A stretch of DNA of 64,000 nucleotides from Trachythela sp. YZ-2020 (GCA_016169945.1 JADLSH010000160.1:247138-311137), one strand, 5' to 3'. Positions 1 through 13,439 are shown, counted from the stretch's first letter. Notes: generated by a model not told the origin, from the letters alone. Made by a program: numbers and translations.

Positions 1-585
1 TCCTAATCTTATCTGAAATAAACAACCAGAACCCCCCTCTCCTGGGGAAAGGGTGTTTACACTGTATATAGTATTTACTATTTTCAGCATTTTAATTTGG
101 TTGGCGAGTTTAGGCGATTTAGTGCGAGTTTAAGCGATTTAAGAGAATTGTTGCCAATTTTTATCCGCGATTTAAGGCGAGTTAGGGCGATTTAAAGCGA
201 TTTAAGGCGATTTAAGGCGAGTTAAGATCCCAGAGCAGGCCTGTGTTAGCCATATTAATCTTCTTGCAGGGGCTATATAAATTGGTCAATTTAGGCTACA
301 TGATTACGGGGGACGCGAAGTGCCAGACTCGCGATGCCTTCTACTATAATCAACCTAATTTTTGAGCTCATAAAAATCCTTATTTGTCTTTAACGTTGTA
401 CTTCCGAAAGCGTTTGAACTTGTTTGATTTTACAATCTTTGTGGTCGTTTACAGGTTAATTTAAATATGCATGCATGTAATATTTGAACGTATTCTAAAG
501 AACATATTGACATGAATAATGAGCAACACTATAATCATTCGCATTAAAATATATAATTATATGACCAAAATTTCTGGGAATGTTA
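1..585. other. Non-coding left edge before the segmental duplication
   Basis: No convincing exon is visible. It contains a minisatellite (listed separately) and AT-rich sequence. Homology to the second duplicon begins only near position 586 (shared AAAACATYGACAAAGCG), so the downstream exons expected for the Apple gene at 1.75-5.24 kb are not seen here; they are either left of the window or lost. Confidence 0.5.
103..228. repeat. GGCGATTTAA-type minisatellite
   Basis: About ten imperfect head-to-tail copies of a 10-11 base unit (GGCGATTTAA / GGCGAGTTAA / GCGAGTTTAA). No coding frame is implied. Confidence 0.8.
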
Positions 586-1345
586 AAACATTGACAAAGC
601 GTTCTATATACGATTCCATCTTTTGCAGAGTTTTTTGCTGCATGTAAGCTGTTGCTCAAATTATACCTGTTGTTGTTGACATTTTGACAATGTTTTATTG
701 AAAATTGTGTTGATATTTTGACCACTATTATTTGTGAAAAAACTCATTGATATGCACGATTTACACTTTGACTCGCCTTTATGTTTAATTTTTTTGCAAC
801 AATTTTGCATTGATTCAGCTAGAGTATTCACAATTTTTAAAATTTGGTCATTTGCCAGATAACATTTTTCTTAACATTGATTGGTTAGTTGGATTCTATC
901 ATTTTATCTATTTATTATGATTGGTTGTCTAAGGTCAGCACTGAGAAAATGATTGATTGAAAATTGATCCGATTTAAGCTCAAGATTATGCGAGCAAAAC
1001 TCAAGATAAACTTTGGGTATTAATCGCACTATTTTTACCAATCAGGTTGCACGAAACACCATTGCTTTCAAAATTAATATAACAAAGACCTTAATAGACG
1101 ATTTACGGTATTAGTGATATATGGAATATGAAAGAAATTTCAAATGGATATTATTTGTTTTAAATTTAGTATTTTTTTAAGTCAAATGTCCAAGACAACC
1201 CAGTTCCGCTGAAAGTCCTGAAAGACTGTTAGATTTTTTGTGATGTTCGAGATCGAAAGTACCCCCTTGAATTAAATAAAAGGTTTTGGTAAATGTTTAT
1301 CCAATTCTTGTCACTGTATATGCGCTAATACATATATTAAAGCTA

Positions 1346-1627
1346 GCCTAGTTTCTGGCCTTCCAGATGCAAGCGTGAAATTTACAAGCGAACTGATGCG
1401 CGCTAGAAGGCCCGACAGATTTGGCAAATTTTTAACGCCTGATCCAGGCTATTCCAACGTGGCATTCGAAAGATTAAATATCGATCAATGAAAGCAGATT
1501 TATTTATATTTCTAGAAGGGCAAATTTGCGAATTGTACTGTTCTAGGTCTTCTCGATTCCAGCCACTTCTCTGGCTTCTCACTCCAGCGCACCAAGCATT
1601 GTGCAAGTGAAATGCCAGGAACTAGGC
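1346..1627. mobile_element. MITE with GCCTAG terminal inverted repeats
   Basis: The element begins GCCTAGTTTCTGGC and ends GCCAGGAACTAGGC, imperfect inverted repeats of each other. It is flanked by a direct repeat TATATTAAAGCTA (1333-1345 and 1628-1640). The other duplicon (near 24620) has one copy of this target and no element, which confirms a real insertion. A long duplication of 9-13 bp fits a Mutator-like transposase, but no transposase is present. The 67-codon reading frame inside is not meaningful. Confidence 0.85.
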
Positions 1628-1751
1628 TATATTAAAGCTATTTACAATACATGCACTCGAAATTCGTTATTATATGATTTTCTCAAAAAAATTTGAAATT
1701 CAACTAATACTCCAAATCGCTATAATACTGATTTTTGGCACAAAATTATAC

Positions 1752-1848
1752 CTGTACATCGTCTTTTTCCGTTATTGTCATATGTACACGAGCAGTTTTC
1801 TTTGAGACAAAATCCATCTTCGCAAGTAAGACAATCACAAATCCGGGG
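1752..1848 (-). CDS. Exon 3: EGF-like cysteine-rich segment (left copy)
   Basis: Acceptor TTTCAG|CCC and donor ACAG|GTATAA bound 32 codons plus one base. The segment starts PRICDCLTCEDGFC and ends in CTYDNNGKRRCT, with six to eight cysteines spaced as in a small EGF-like or disulfide-rich module. Phase 0 in and phase 1 out match the right-hand copy (24771-24867), with only a few amino-acid changes (GKRR versus ARRQ). Confidence 0.75.
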
Positions 1849-4800
1849 CTGAAAGAGTACAACGTACAAATAGCTATATAGCAGTGAAAATTTTTTTTTT
1901 TGTTAAATCCTTTAAAAAAATTTGAGACTTGCTTTTAATTAGATTTCGTCAATTTCAAAGATTACATCCATGTATAATCTTGTATACGTCATATACAAAT
2001 GAATAATGTATGTTATGCTAATTATTTACAAGTTCGGCGGTCCATGTTGTAATAGTTACTTATTAACTTTTAGCTTTCTTTGTCAAAAAAGATCGAAGAC
2101 AAGTCCTATTTTGGAGATCAGTGATTAACTTACACGATCTGGTTCCACCAATATATAGTAGTCATAGATTTCGTTTTTTTTAAGATGTTCAGGATGGTCT
2201 GTTGCCAGGACATGTAGTAATTCACAGTTTTCTGTTTTTTTGTTGGAGTCTCCAGTTTTACGATAATTCACTGATCGGCAGCATTTCTGATGTAGGCAGT
2301 GAAGAGCACACTCAGGTCCGGACGAAGATTTATGACGGCCTAGCAAACTACCATTAAAACGATAACCTATATGAATGGACAAACAAGTGAAAATGGTTTT
2401 AGTATTTAATATAATAACCTACAGTATCTGTGTCGTGGTTGTTGGCCTTTCTGTCACAGCTTATCCGCTGATCTTCATCTGAATCGCGAATTCTAGTGAA
2501 CAGAGTATAATTCTTGTCTGAGCAACATCCCATCAAATAGATTGCATTTTATATCTTGCAGTAACAACTAAAAACCAAAAGTGTAATTATATCATTGTCA
2601 ACCGTTTGTAGTTATTGTACATATATAACTACAGTGGTGCCTTAAAAGTGACGTAATCGTGGTGAACTATGCAAAATTGACAATCGAGACTTTTCAAGTG
2701 TTGATAACCATTTAACTAAGCTACACAGTGGACAGGTGTACATCTAAATTAAACAACTTTCGATAATAGCTTGCCAAATAATTTTTCCCCAGACATTGAA
2801 ACATTTTGCATTAATGCTTGGATTTTTCCAGTGTTTGCCCTTTACGAAAATTTCCATATCATTTTCACATGTGAAATTCTATGTGGAATTGGAACATTTC
2901 ACATGTAAAATTCGAATTTCACATATATTTTCACATGTGAAAGTAAAAGTTCATATGTGAAAATATATTTCACATGTGAAAGATATATTTCGTGTGTGGA
3001 ATTGCAACAGTTCACATGTGAAAAAAAAATTTCACATGTAAAATCATACGTAAATTTTTTAAAGGGCATGATGGTTAAATATGGAAGAGATTCTGGCTAG
3101 TTAATTTCTAAACTCTAAACCGTTTAAAACATAACTGGATTTGTCCTGGTTTCCAACTCAAAATTCTTCCCTAGCATTGAAACCAAAATGAAAAGCCAAC
3201 AACCACGAAACAGTACACTGTCGAGCTACTGGGTGTTGATAACTTCGTTCTCGCGCCGGATGTTCGACCACCAGCTGCTTTTTGTCGACTTCAAGAAATT
3301 TTGAGACAATTTAAATTCGTCTTGCCTCAGCAAATTTGACATAGAACACTTCCTGTTTATGTACCATTGAATGCTTCGTTGAAAAGACTGTTCACCATTT
3401 TTCTTCCTTACATCTTTGACAACTTCGAAGTGTGAGGTTTAACTGCTCAAAAACGTATGTCTCCTACTTTTCTTATTTCGTTTCTTTCTTAAAAAAATTT
3501 GTCGTCATTGTCAGACATTTCAAACAGGTCTAATTTAAAGCAGAATTTCCAAGAGGTAAAAAGTCGAAATGACAAAAAGCAAACCTCAGCGGGTCCGTAC
3601 TGTATAGGTTTCCCACAACTCAGTAGCCAATGAAACCACTTCATATTTGTGATTGACCGCCAGGTCATATAATGATATATATTAGTTTAAATTGATTCAG
3701 GTTTTTCTGCGCTGGCCTCGCCTATATGCAAATGTCTAGTAAAAACGCGCGACTATATATAGAATATAGTTTTTCATTAACATATGATACTTAATCACTC
3801 GATAGCGTTACACTAAGTAAATGTCCATATCTAGAATTAATAATTCTGAAAGCCCAGGACTGGCATAGTAGCTAATATTTCCACTTTTCTATTATATATT
3901 GGGTTCCGTATTAATCCGGCATCCCCAAATTTAGCAAACTATTTTCCAAACGCTTTCAAAAAGCTTCGCTAAGAATTATATATTGGTATCATTATTATCT
4001 AACAAGAACAAGCATCGTCATATCATGGTTAGTGTAGCAGAAGTCTCGTGCTAAAGTTATTATTGGAACAAATATACACTGAGATTAGTTAGATAAAGAG
4101 TGTTAAACATTTTGAAAAGTTTCTTTTCAAAAGCAACTGAGCCACTCCAGCTGTACATAGGCTCCAAGCAGATGAGAGTGATTGCTTACAATATTTAAGT
4201 ACCCCTCGAGGTCCGTCATCTGCCTTAGTCAAACTTTAAAAAATGGACATCATTAGAGATGTCAAGCACGCGACGTTTTTGTCAAAACGCATGATAAGCG
4301 TAAAAACGTTCTGAGCGATTGAAGTTGACGAAAGTCATTCTTTCCTGAATATGGAACGGTATACTGCAGCATCATTTCAGGGAATAACTTCTGCTGCCCT
4401 AATTGACAGTTCGGTTTAAACTACGCGATACATCTGCGTTAAAAGATCCGTGATAAAGTTCTCTACTGATAATTTTGAAAACATTTTGCACAAGCTGTCA
4501 ATAAATTTATGCTTCCGAAAAACATAAAAAAATATGTCGATGTTTCCAGACAAGGTCTATAACTTTAGGAGGTCTGATAAAACGCGGCATACATGCTTTC
4601 AAAACTGAAAACTCGAAATGTTAACGCTTTTTCATGTATTTTATCATACCATACAACCAGAGCAGCTTATTGTACTGTAGGCTCATTAAAGCCTTCATAA
4701 AAGCCAAGAGTATAGTGATACAAATTATTTGCTTGGGATGCTGGTTAAGCTTCAGCTAGCGTATTAAGATTGCATCATGTTGTTTGTTTATTATAGACAG

Positions 4801-5244
4801 TATATATATAACGATGTCTGAAAATATCTGAAGCGTATATAGAACAGCATATTTTCGTTAAGTATTCAACTGTGAATCGTTTTTTTAATCTTACGTATTT
4901 GACGGAGGTAAAGAAAACTTCGCATTTTTAATCCGAGGCCGTTTTTCTTCAACTTTCACGCGGATAGAGGCCTTCGCTCGAAACGTTAAAGTTTTAATGA
5001 TCTTTTTCAGGTAGTTACGACCAAAGACGAAGATACGACAGTTAATAATTTAATACTATCTATATATTAGAACTGCCAGAAATTCGAGATATAAATACAT
5101 GAAAGTTTTCCGGTTTAAATACATTAACGACGTACCTTGCTTTTCGTCCTTGAAGCAAAAATTTATCTCTTTTTTGGCATCACTTTTTTCGAGACAAAAC
5201 GACAAAATTAATATGAACAAAACCAAATCTAACAGAGCGCACAT
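1752..5244 (-). CDS. Apple-EGF secreted protein gene, left copy (partial)
   Basis: Three exons on the minus strand can be joined: 5244-5136, 2366-2134 and 1848-1752, with introns of phase 1 and phase 0 and an open phase-1 end. The product is a signal peptide, one PAN/Apple domain and a cysteine-rich EGF-like segment. It is probably secreted. The PAN/Apple fold binds proteins or sugars in known families; the ligand here is unknown. All three exons keep frame in this copy, unlike the copy at 21.96-28.81 kb. The 3' exons are missing: the duplication ends before the point where the other copy has its ILEI exons, so this gene may be truncated or use other exons left of the window. Confidence 0.75.
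2134..2366 (-). CDS. Exon 2: PAN/Apple domain (left copy)
   Basis: Acceptor CATATAG|GT and donor CGT|GTAAGT give 233 bases: two bases finishing the codon from exon 1, then 77 codons. The protein has the family pattern: GPECALHCLHQKCCRSVNY (cysteines of the central helix and CxSVNY motif), then CELLH in the following strand. In-frame join to exon 1 gives ...DEKQ-G-YRFNGSLLGR. The one-base indel against the other copy is discussed in the findings. Confidence 0.85.
2837..3067. mobile_element. CACATGTGAAA palindrome MITE, copy 1
   Basis: A 231-bp element whose ends read GCCCTTTACGAAAATTT and, inverted, GCCCTTTAAAAAATTTACG. Its interior is an array of TTTCACATGTGAAA-like palindromes in both orientations. 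Related copies lie at 36868-36995 and 40430-40610. No reading frame. The family is not one I recognise by name. Confidence 0.7.
5136..5244 (-). CDS. Exon 1: signal peptide (left copy)
   Basis: The ATG at 5244 opens 36 codons plus one base, starting MCALLDLVLFILILSF, a short hydrophobic core typical of a signal peptide, then a lysine-rich stretch ending in FKDEKQ. The donor is CAAG|GTACGTC (phase 1). The frame stays open upstream to 5403, so an earlier ATG is possible, but the hydrophobic start favours 5244. The matching exon at 28705-28813 has exactly the same length, which supports coding constraint. Confidence 0.75.
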
Positions 5245-6267
5245 GGCTTGCAAATTATACAACACACATTTATGATTGACCGTGCAGATCTGAGAAGAGT
5301 AGATTTTTGCTGCCTCTCGAACTAATATACGCTTGGTTGCATAGTAGCCAACAAACGACGAATAATTACGCACTATGGAAAAGCATCTGCCACTAATGCT
5401 CATAGTTAATTCATATAGTAATTACTTGCTAATTACCAGTTGACTGTTTGATCCATTAAAAACCAGTTGACTGTTTGATCACTTAAAAGCGACGCCAAAT
5501 TGTGGCGTCGAAATGAGGCTCAAATTGAGGTTGTTCGAACATAGCCTATATTGGCTGAAATAGTTGTCCGCTACTTACGAAGACAACAAAAGGGAAGTTA
5601 GGAGAGCACGAAAAAGCTTAAGAGTGGGTGCTAAAGTAGAAATCGCTTTGTACGAAATCAAGCTTGGATATAAATTATAGCGTTATCCAAAGGATAAAAA
5701 TGCACTATACGTCGGAAAAAATTTATCCGAGGCCCGGAAGTAGTTTAAATCCGCTACAGTACCCAGCGGATAAACTCGTAGTTTGATGACAAAACAGTAA
5801 ATATTTGGGATGAAAGGGGCCGGATTGAAACAAAAATACAATAATCTTGTTTAGAGGTCACATTTTTAAATGCAATAAACGTAACTGTATAATTCAGTAT
5901 AATTCGTATACTGAACAGCCTCTGCTGTTGTCTTCGCACAAACAAAGATCATGCATGAAATGCTAGTGAGTAAGAACACCACACCAAGTCTAAATTTAAC
6001 AACGACGGACTGAAAAAGAACAATTCAACCAACAACGCGAACGGAAAACTTTACTCCCAAGTTAAATAAAAGATGTTTAGATTGGATTTTATACAAGTTA
6101 AATTATCAAGTTCACAAATGCTTAGCTAGTATAGCACCAGCTGATGTTAAGGTAATTAAGACATTGCAGGAAAATCCGGTTTTCTCTGGTTAAATTTAGG
6201 TTTATCTACCCTGCTATTCGTGCTCCGTACATGGATAGAAGATTTATCCATCGCATGGGACTTATCC

Positions 6268-6725
6268 ACCGAATAACTTATCCACCTTTGGTACAACCGG
6301 CCCCAAGGCGAAGGCTTTAAAATGTTAGCACGTAACACATTTTGCTGCATGAAACTGTATCTCAATAATTGGAAAGATTAAAGTAATCGGCGTGGAAAAG
6401 TGGGGAGAGACGAAAATTTGTCATCTGTTTTTTTCCAACTTCGAGTGCAAACCACGTTTCAAGCGAACTAAACGACCTTATTTCAATTTAACTATTTCTA
6501 ATTTCTTATTCCTATCGTTTTAATTGGATAGAGTATAACAATTGAAGGATGGTGTTTAAATTGGGAAATTTGGTAAAAATATTTTGTGTTAAATATTATC
6601 TGAACAAGAATCCAGCCCGCCGGTCTGATGGATGAATTTTAATACAAATATAAAATTTCTACTCAATGTCGATAGCATTCTGTACCAATGTACTGGCCTG
6701 TTGAATTTTCTAAAGATTCAGTATT
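6268..6725. repeat. Block copied into the other duplicon
   Basis: This stretch, beginning CCACCGAATAACTTATCC, reappears almost unchanged at 25973-26430, inside the other duplicon but about 3.5 kb away from its expected collinear place. The junction at 25973 uses a CCACC microhomology. It is non-coding. Confidence 0.75.
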
Positions 6726-6999
6726 CCATACAATGTTTTACTATTTCTACACAATAGTCAATAGATAAGGAATTTTTAATACAAGGCTTGCCATGTGGCA
6801 GGCAAAAAAATCTTTAATTTGAATATATATTATTAAACACAGACACTAAATAATAGGTTAAAAATTGTCGCATTGTTTGAATGTACTGTAATGACTATTG
6901 CAATAAGCACAGTTTGTTTCGCAACGACTAGCTATATTCATGCAATTTATTTATCTACTGATTGTACTCCTGACAACAATAACATTAAATGCCATTTTA

Positions 7000-7370
7000 A
7001 GGGGCTTCGGTGGCACAGCGGCTTCGCTACAGTCGTCAGAGCAAGCGCCTTTCACCTCTGAGATCGTAGGTTCGCTTCTCGCTGGGGACCCCGATGATAC
7101 TTATGTGAAAAGAGTCATACAACGCGCTTCTGCAGAAAGTCGTGGGTTTCTCCGGGTACTCCGGTTTCCTCCCACATGCAGGGAATGTTGACAGGGTGGG
7201 TTTGGATAAGCCCCAAACCAACCCTTCGATCGTAGCTGTGCTCCCTGATCAGAAATGAGTCATACGGTGGCAGCCAGAGGCGCTTTTAAGCCTCGACTCG
7301 ATCAAGCGAGGTGCGTCCTTCGTAATTCAGCTCAGCTCTCAGCTGCAAGTAAGGATGATTAGCACACCCC
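7000..7370 (+). mobile_element. tRNA-derived SINE
   Basis: The head carries RNA polymerase III promoter boxes: A-box-like TGGCACAGCGG (7011) and B-box-like GGTTCGCTTCT (7059) at tRNA-like spacing. The body contains a conserved block around GGGAATGTTGACAGGGTGG and a 3' part ending in CTCAGCTGCAAGTAAGGATG, sequences I recognise as recurring in SINEs of cnidarians and other animals. It ends in a CTTA microsatellite tail. The overlapping open frames are artefacts. Confidence 0.8.
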
Positions 7371-7582
<212 letters not shown>

Positions 7583-10500
7583 CATTTATATTTTGCATTT
7601 CTATCTATAATATATATATATATATATATCTATATCTATAACCAAATACTATATATATATATCGCTGAAAGTATTAATATGAATAATATCATTATGATCA
7701 TGAAGTAACATTCTTATTGACAATAATATTGTACTTCACTGTATGGCCGTATATACGATCTGATATGCGTACGATCTGACGGTGCAATCTGCCGATCTGA
7801 CGCGGTGATTTGCTTCTGTTACTCGACGTTGAATGTACTTTACTTCTCTATAACCAGTGAGCGCTATCGGCATACAAAATAGCACTTTGTAGTGAATTAT
7901 CCGAGGCAAGAGTAATAGTTAAACGTGGCACGCTTGCAAAGTATCCAAGTCCGTCTCTCCCTATTTTCTCTCTCATTTTCGCGCTTTTTTTGGTCGCTCG
8001 CGTGAGCCGCTACTTTCAACCCCTAGAGAGACGGACTAGAACCAAGTCTAGGGCACATTGTGGCTTAATTAATGGATTGTATAAGAAGATTAGCCAATAC
8101 AGGAGGGCATTTTACATTAAATATCTTTCTAGGAAATCATAATTGTGTTCATCTATAGATAATGACAGAATATCACTGAGATGCATGGAGACTAAATATG
8201 AAAATAATAATGAGACTGGTACGAAACAAATAAGTTATTAGCCTATATATAGATATTTATCTTTCAGTTTTGTTCTTTAAGTCTGGTCTATCACAAACAA
8301 CACTGCAACTACGAAATGTTGAAGCTCCAGAAAATTCGTTTGCATGATATTGTTATTGAAGCAATCTTACAACGCATGGGGCATATCGGTGATAATGCAT
8401 GAGTATTCCTATATTTGAGAGATTGGAAGACGTAAACGAACCCCGTCCTGTAATGATATCACATGTGAAATGTTTTTTACCAGATTTGATGTTTTATCAT
8501 GTTTCATAATCTGGGTGAGCATTAGTTCAGCCATCAAAAAAGCTGCCCAAATATTTCGAAAAGCTAAGACAATTTCGAACTATTAATTATTTGACCTATC
8601 CACTTATATAAATATTGTTAATTGAAATGGATTCAGATAAACTTTCTTTTCTATAGCAACACCATGGATCTTGACCCCATTGCGACCTATTGCAAAAAAA
8701 GCATATATATAACAACTGCTCCTGGAAAATCTGTTGTTTCAAATTAATGCACAATATACACTAAATTTATTGTTTTGAACAGTATTTTGATATTAACGAA
8801 AAAATATTATGCCTTCTTCTATACATTATATCTATTTTTCTGTTTTAGTAAATATTCCATAGATCTATATATCTGCGGATATAGTGCTATCAACCCCATA
8901 GTGATTTTTTCAACCTTTGTAAAATGCATGCATGAAATCAAGGCTGTTGAGCTACAGATACGGAACCCACAATAGCTATAAAAATCGTTAATTTATAAAT
9001 ACTAAACTTTAATCTGGGCTATACCAATCAACGGCCAATGTTATCCGGCATTCGAACAACCTGCCCGTGCATGTTTGTATTTTAAAAAATAGATGATGTG
9101 GTAGACAAGAGAATCTCCATTCATTAGCATTCGAAGATGGCTTCGGTGATAATGTGCAGAAAAGTGTATCAAATATCTAGACAAATATTTTGGCAGTATT
9201 GAGGAACTTTTAGAAATACTCACAGTATCACACTAGTTAAGTTGTCGGCTATTTTTGTTCTACTGACGCAAGAAAAAAGTCGAATGGCATAAAATACTAT
9301 CAATTATTATCATTTTTGCGCGCAATGCGGCGTATTTTGCGGGCCAAAATGAACAAAACAGCGGGTTAAAATATATTTTACCCACTGAATTTTAATGAGC
9401 TCGAGAAGCGAAGAAAATCATTCACATTATTTACGTCTTTAGGCGGCTGCCGGCAAGTGTCCTTTTTACACTTTTAACGACAAAATGCATGGCTGAAAAA
9501 CTATACGAAAAAAAATTGGTTGATCTTCAAAGCTAAATGAGCAAGAATCCACTCCAAAAAGACGAGAAGACAAAGTCTGTAATGCCAGATCTGAAACTAT
9601 TTAATAGTGTAATTGTACACAATGCCAATGGCGAAGTATTATATTTGTAAGTTTGTTTTTATCGTGCAATGAAACTAGAATTATTCAGTCAAACTCAGGC
9701 AATTATACTAAACTAAATCAGTTCATATATTGTTCAAATAATACTTATAGTTTTTTCTGTGTTTTGAAAACAGTTTTCTGCCGCTAAATATTTAAATATT
9801 ATCTTTTAATTCGGTAAATACAATGCCGGCGTGATATGGCAGCATTGTTCATTCTATACGGCACAGGTTCTGCTTGCCGTAAATTTTGATCATGAATTTT
9901 TATCCGGCTGTAAGTGCACTCGATCTCATTCGTCTGAAAAACTAAAATCACTGACCAGGAACTTGAGCCAAAATTTAATTTTTTTAGTATATGCAGCTAC
10001 TTAATTACAAAGATCAGCGTTTGGCCATGTCATTATTTTATTTGTAGCTGTATATCTGCATAAATATTTCTAATTATTATTTACTTATCTGACTAAAGTT
10101 TGAAACTATGATTATTAGCGGACATACTTGAAAGTTCCGATTTCATCGTACACCATTCATATATTGTAACGAAAATGTAAAACGGTTATCAATAATCATT
10201 GCCTATCAGTACGAAACACTATGAGCATGGAACATATTCGTATATTGCTTCTAAATTCGTTTTTTAAGTTACGGCTGAGTATTTAATACTAAATAAATAT
10301 TATCTTATCAATACATTTTTAATTAACTTACTTTATTCGTGGCCGCCTGCTGCATGTATTTAAGAGCGATCTTGCTTCCACGTTCTTTGTTACTGAAGGA
10401 ATTGACGTAAGTTGTTTTTTTATTGTACATGCATTTGTTATCATATATTTATTCCGTTCGTCAAAACCATATTCAATTCTGCATGCGATGTCCTTTTTAG

Positions 10501-11560
10501 AACACCTACTGGCTAATACTCTGAAGACCATAGGCTTTATATTTGAATAAATTATGAATTATTGCGTGTTCGTTGTTTTGCCTATTACCAGTATACCTAT
10601 ACGAAAGTATTAAACAGCTTATAGGAGTTGCTAAAGTTAATGGTTGTAAAGAAGCTAAGGTCAAATCAGTCAAATTTAGGCATAACTTGGATAGAAATTG
10701 GTCAGGTTAAGAAAGTAACAAATTACTTCCTGTAGCTAAATGCGTACATGATTGATGTACTTTTTAAATCATATTTTTCAGGAAGCTAAGACCAAAACCA
10801 TGCAACCTTTTACAGTTAGTGGCATAGACGAGCTAGGCGTTAGAAGAAAACCTTGCCAGCTTATTTACTTCTATAATAAGGTGGTGCATACAGGGGCTAG
10901 ATCGGAACCGACATGCGCTAATTAAACCGTAATTAGCCGGCATTGCAACTATTCAATTTATGACTATTCCAAGGAAATTCCTTACACGGTAGCGTCGAAT
11001 ATCAACCGCCAAAGGATGATGATTTTGAGCGCTTGTATCTTTGGCGCCCCTCACCCAAAACGGACGAAAATACAACCAATCGATCACCAATCGATTCAGC
11101 AAACACACCTGTTCTTGGCTAATGCCAAACAAATCGCTAAGCACATTGTTTTACAGATCTCCGTGAGTTTTAACACCTTTGTAATCTGATATTTATTATT
11201 ATCGTAAACTAATTATATATTCAGTACCTTTGGTCGATTATAACTTCTGTTTTAAAAACCGTGTGATCTTCGCTAATACACCATATATATTTATAGAGCT
11301 TTAAAAACAGTACATACTGACCAACTTCCAAAGAAACATAATACAAATTGACAAAGTTACGGCGAAATTTGAAATGGAGCGTACGGGTCAAACCGGAATT
11401 TCAGACAAAAACAACCGGAAAAGGCCCAAACACAAACAAAGACTGTTGCTATGGTTTTTTAAGTGGCCGGAGTGAATTCCCCAGGGTACAATACCCTATA
11501 TAAGATCTTTTTGTCGGGACTGAAGCGCGTGGTCAACCATATATAGTCAAACTACGGCAA
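7583..11560. other. Intergenic AT-rich stretch
   Basis: I see no supported exon. It holds a short TA repeat (7607-7660) and a fold-back of about 90 bp whose arms read AGTCCGTCTCTCC (7949) and AGAGAGACGGACT (8026). The remaining open frames are short, lack splice context, and look random. Confidence 0.5.
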
Positions 11561-11569
11561 GCGCGTGCA

Positions 11570-13250
11570 TGCTGGAAGATTCCCGGCATCCCGTAGACTA
11601 CAACCCAACGAAATACCATATATCTACTCAAGATGTTTACAAGGAACTTTCAAGTCTAAAAAGGGGAAAGCACCAGGTCCTAGCAATATACCAAGCTGGA
11701 TCTTAAAAGATTTTGCTCTTGAGATTTCCTCACCAGTTGCTGAAATCTTCAATTCATCTATTCGGGAGACTTTAGTTCCTGATCTATGGAAAGAAGCTAA
11801 AGTGATCCCAATCCCGAAGAAAAACGTAATCAAAGAAGCTGAAAATGACTTACGACCCATTTCCCTTACCCCAATTCTTTCAAAGACCATGGAACATTTT
11901 GTAGCTAACTGGATTATGGCACAGATTGACCATGTCATTAATTGAAGACAATTCGGAGCCTTAAGGGGACGATCCACAACTCATGCACTTGTGTCCCTTT
12001 TCCACCATCTCTACAGCCTTTCTGAGGAACCTGATAAATGTGTAAGAATTCTGTTACTGGACGTCAGTAAAGCATTCGATAGGATAAACCACCAGATCCT
12101 GATTACGAAAATGGAAGAAATGGAAATAGACCCAATCCTTATAGCATGGGTAAGAAACTTCCTTACTGGACGAAAGCAGCAAAGAAGAATAGGGAAATGT
12201 TTTTCTAGTTTGGAACCAGTAAATGGAGGTGTCCCTCAGGGAACAGTTTTGGGCCTTTATTGTTCCTCATAATGATAAACGACCTGCTAACGAATTATCG
12301 TGATCGATGGAAATATGTCGATGACTCTACACTATCAGAAACCCTCACTAGAGACCAACCATCTTCGTTACAATCAATTTTGGACGGTATTAACCAGTGG
12401 TGCGGGGAAAACGATATGTTGAATATTAAGAAATGTAAGGAACTTTTGGTTTGTTTTTGGAAAAATAAACCAAACGTAACTCCGCTAAAGCTCAATAATC
12501 ATCCGATTGAAGTCGTGCAATCTGCAAAGTTACTTGGAGTAATTCTCAACGACCATTTGAAATGGAATGAACATGTTGGTAAAATTGTTAAAAAAGCATC
12601 GAAACGTCTATATATATTGAGGCTCCTAAAACGTGCACGTGCTGATACCAAGACTCTCCTATCAGTCTACGTAACCAGTATAAGGCCAGTTGTGGAGTAT
12701 GGTGCGCAAGTATGGCATTACAATCTTCCTAATTACTTATGCGTGGAACTTGAAAGGATTCAGTTGAGAGCCATGAGAATAATAGATTCATCTCTATCAT
12801 AAACCGACGTGTTGATAAAATATAATCTACCAACCTTAGCTATCAGAAGAAACCTACTGTGCACGTCCTTTTTCGGGAAAAATGTTTTACAAGAGTCGGA
12901 TATATTGTCTGAACTCGTTCAATATGAACACAACTTTAATTATGATCTGAGGTACCAAAATAAATTAATTCCTTATAGATGTAGAACAAACCGGTTTAAA
13001 AACTCTTACATCCAATCATCGATTGGAATTCTAACGAAAACTGTCAATTGTAAAAACTTCCTATCATCGATATTTAATGTTAGTTGCACTTTTTATAGAC
13101 ATTATTATCAATTCTTAATCTTAAATCTTAATTAATTGTTGTAAAAATAATTAGTCATACATAGATTCTAATCACCTGTAATATTAATTTAATTTCGACG
13201 TATTTCAAACTTTGGTTGCAATGTCAGAAACTTAAATAAATAAATAAATT
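11570..13250 (+). pseudogene. LINE reverse transcriptase, decayed (CR1/Jockey-like)
   Basis: The reading pieces 11565-11945, 11991-12272, 12260-12802 and 12809-13135 form one reverse transcriptase broken by frameshifts and a stop. Motifs in order: KGKAPGPSNIPSWIL (finger), LDVSKAFDRINH (motif A), GVPQGTVLG (motif B), YVDD (motif C, near 12317), LLGVILNDHLKWNEHV (motif D/E region), and the C-terminal SIRPVVEYGAQVWH. The 5' end, including the endonuclease, is missing, as is usual for truncated non-LTR insertions. It ends in an AAAT tail near 13235-13250. Non-functional. Confidence 0.9.
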
Positions 13251-13439
13251 CAAAATTTTAATACAACTTGTTGTGTAAGAGAGATATTAATGGTTACCTA
13301 CCTCCTAACGAGCCGCTCTGGCTCGGAACGTCCAATAAGCTGATTGCTGAAGACTTTAACCAGTGCTTCACTTTCATGAGAAAAAAAAACTGCCGCCACG
13401 GCATTATACTTTGCCAAAGTTAATAATATCATACTGTCG

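Larger units (their letters stand above)
586..6130. repeat. Segmental duplication, left copy
   Basis: Collinear with 23862-29880 in the same orientation, with frequent substitutions and indels. Shared landmarks include three matching exons (5136-5244, 2134-2366, 1752-1848) with identical splice positions and near-identical intron text around 3.7-5.0 kb. Differences include a 282-bp transposon present only here (1346-1627) and a complex rearrangement in the other copy. Ends were placed by eye and may be off by tens of bases. Confidence 0.85.

Noticed and set aside
1403..1606. 67-codon frame in the left duplicon
   Set aside because: It lies wholly inside the 282-bp MITE and is absent at the empty site in the other copy.
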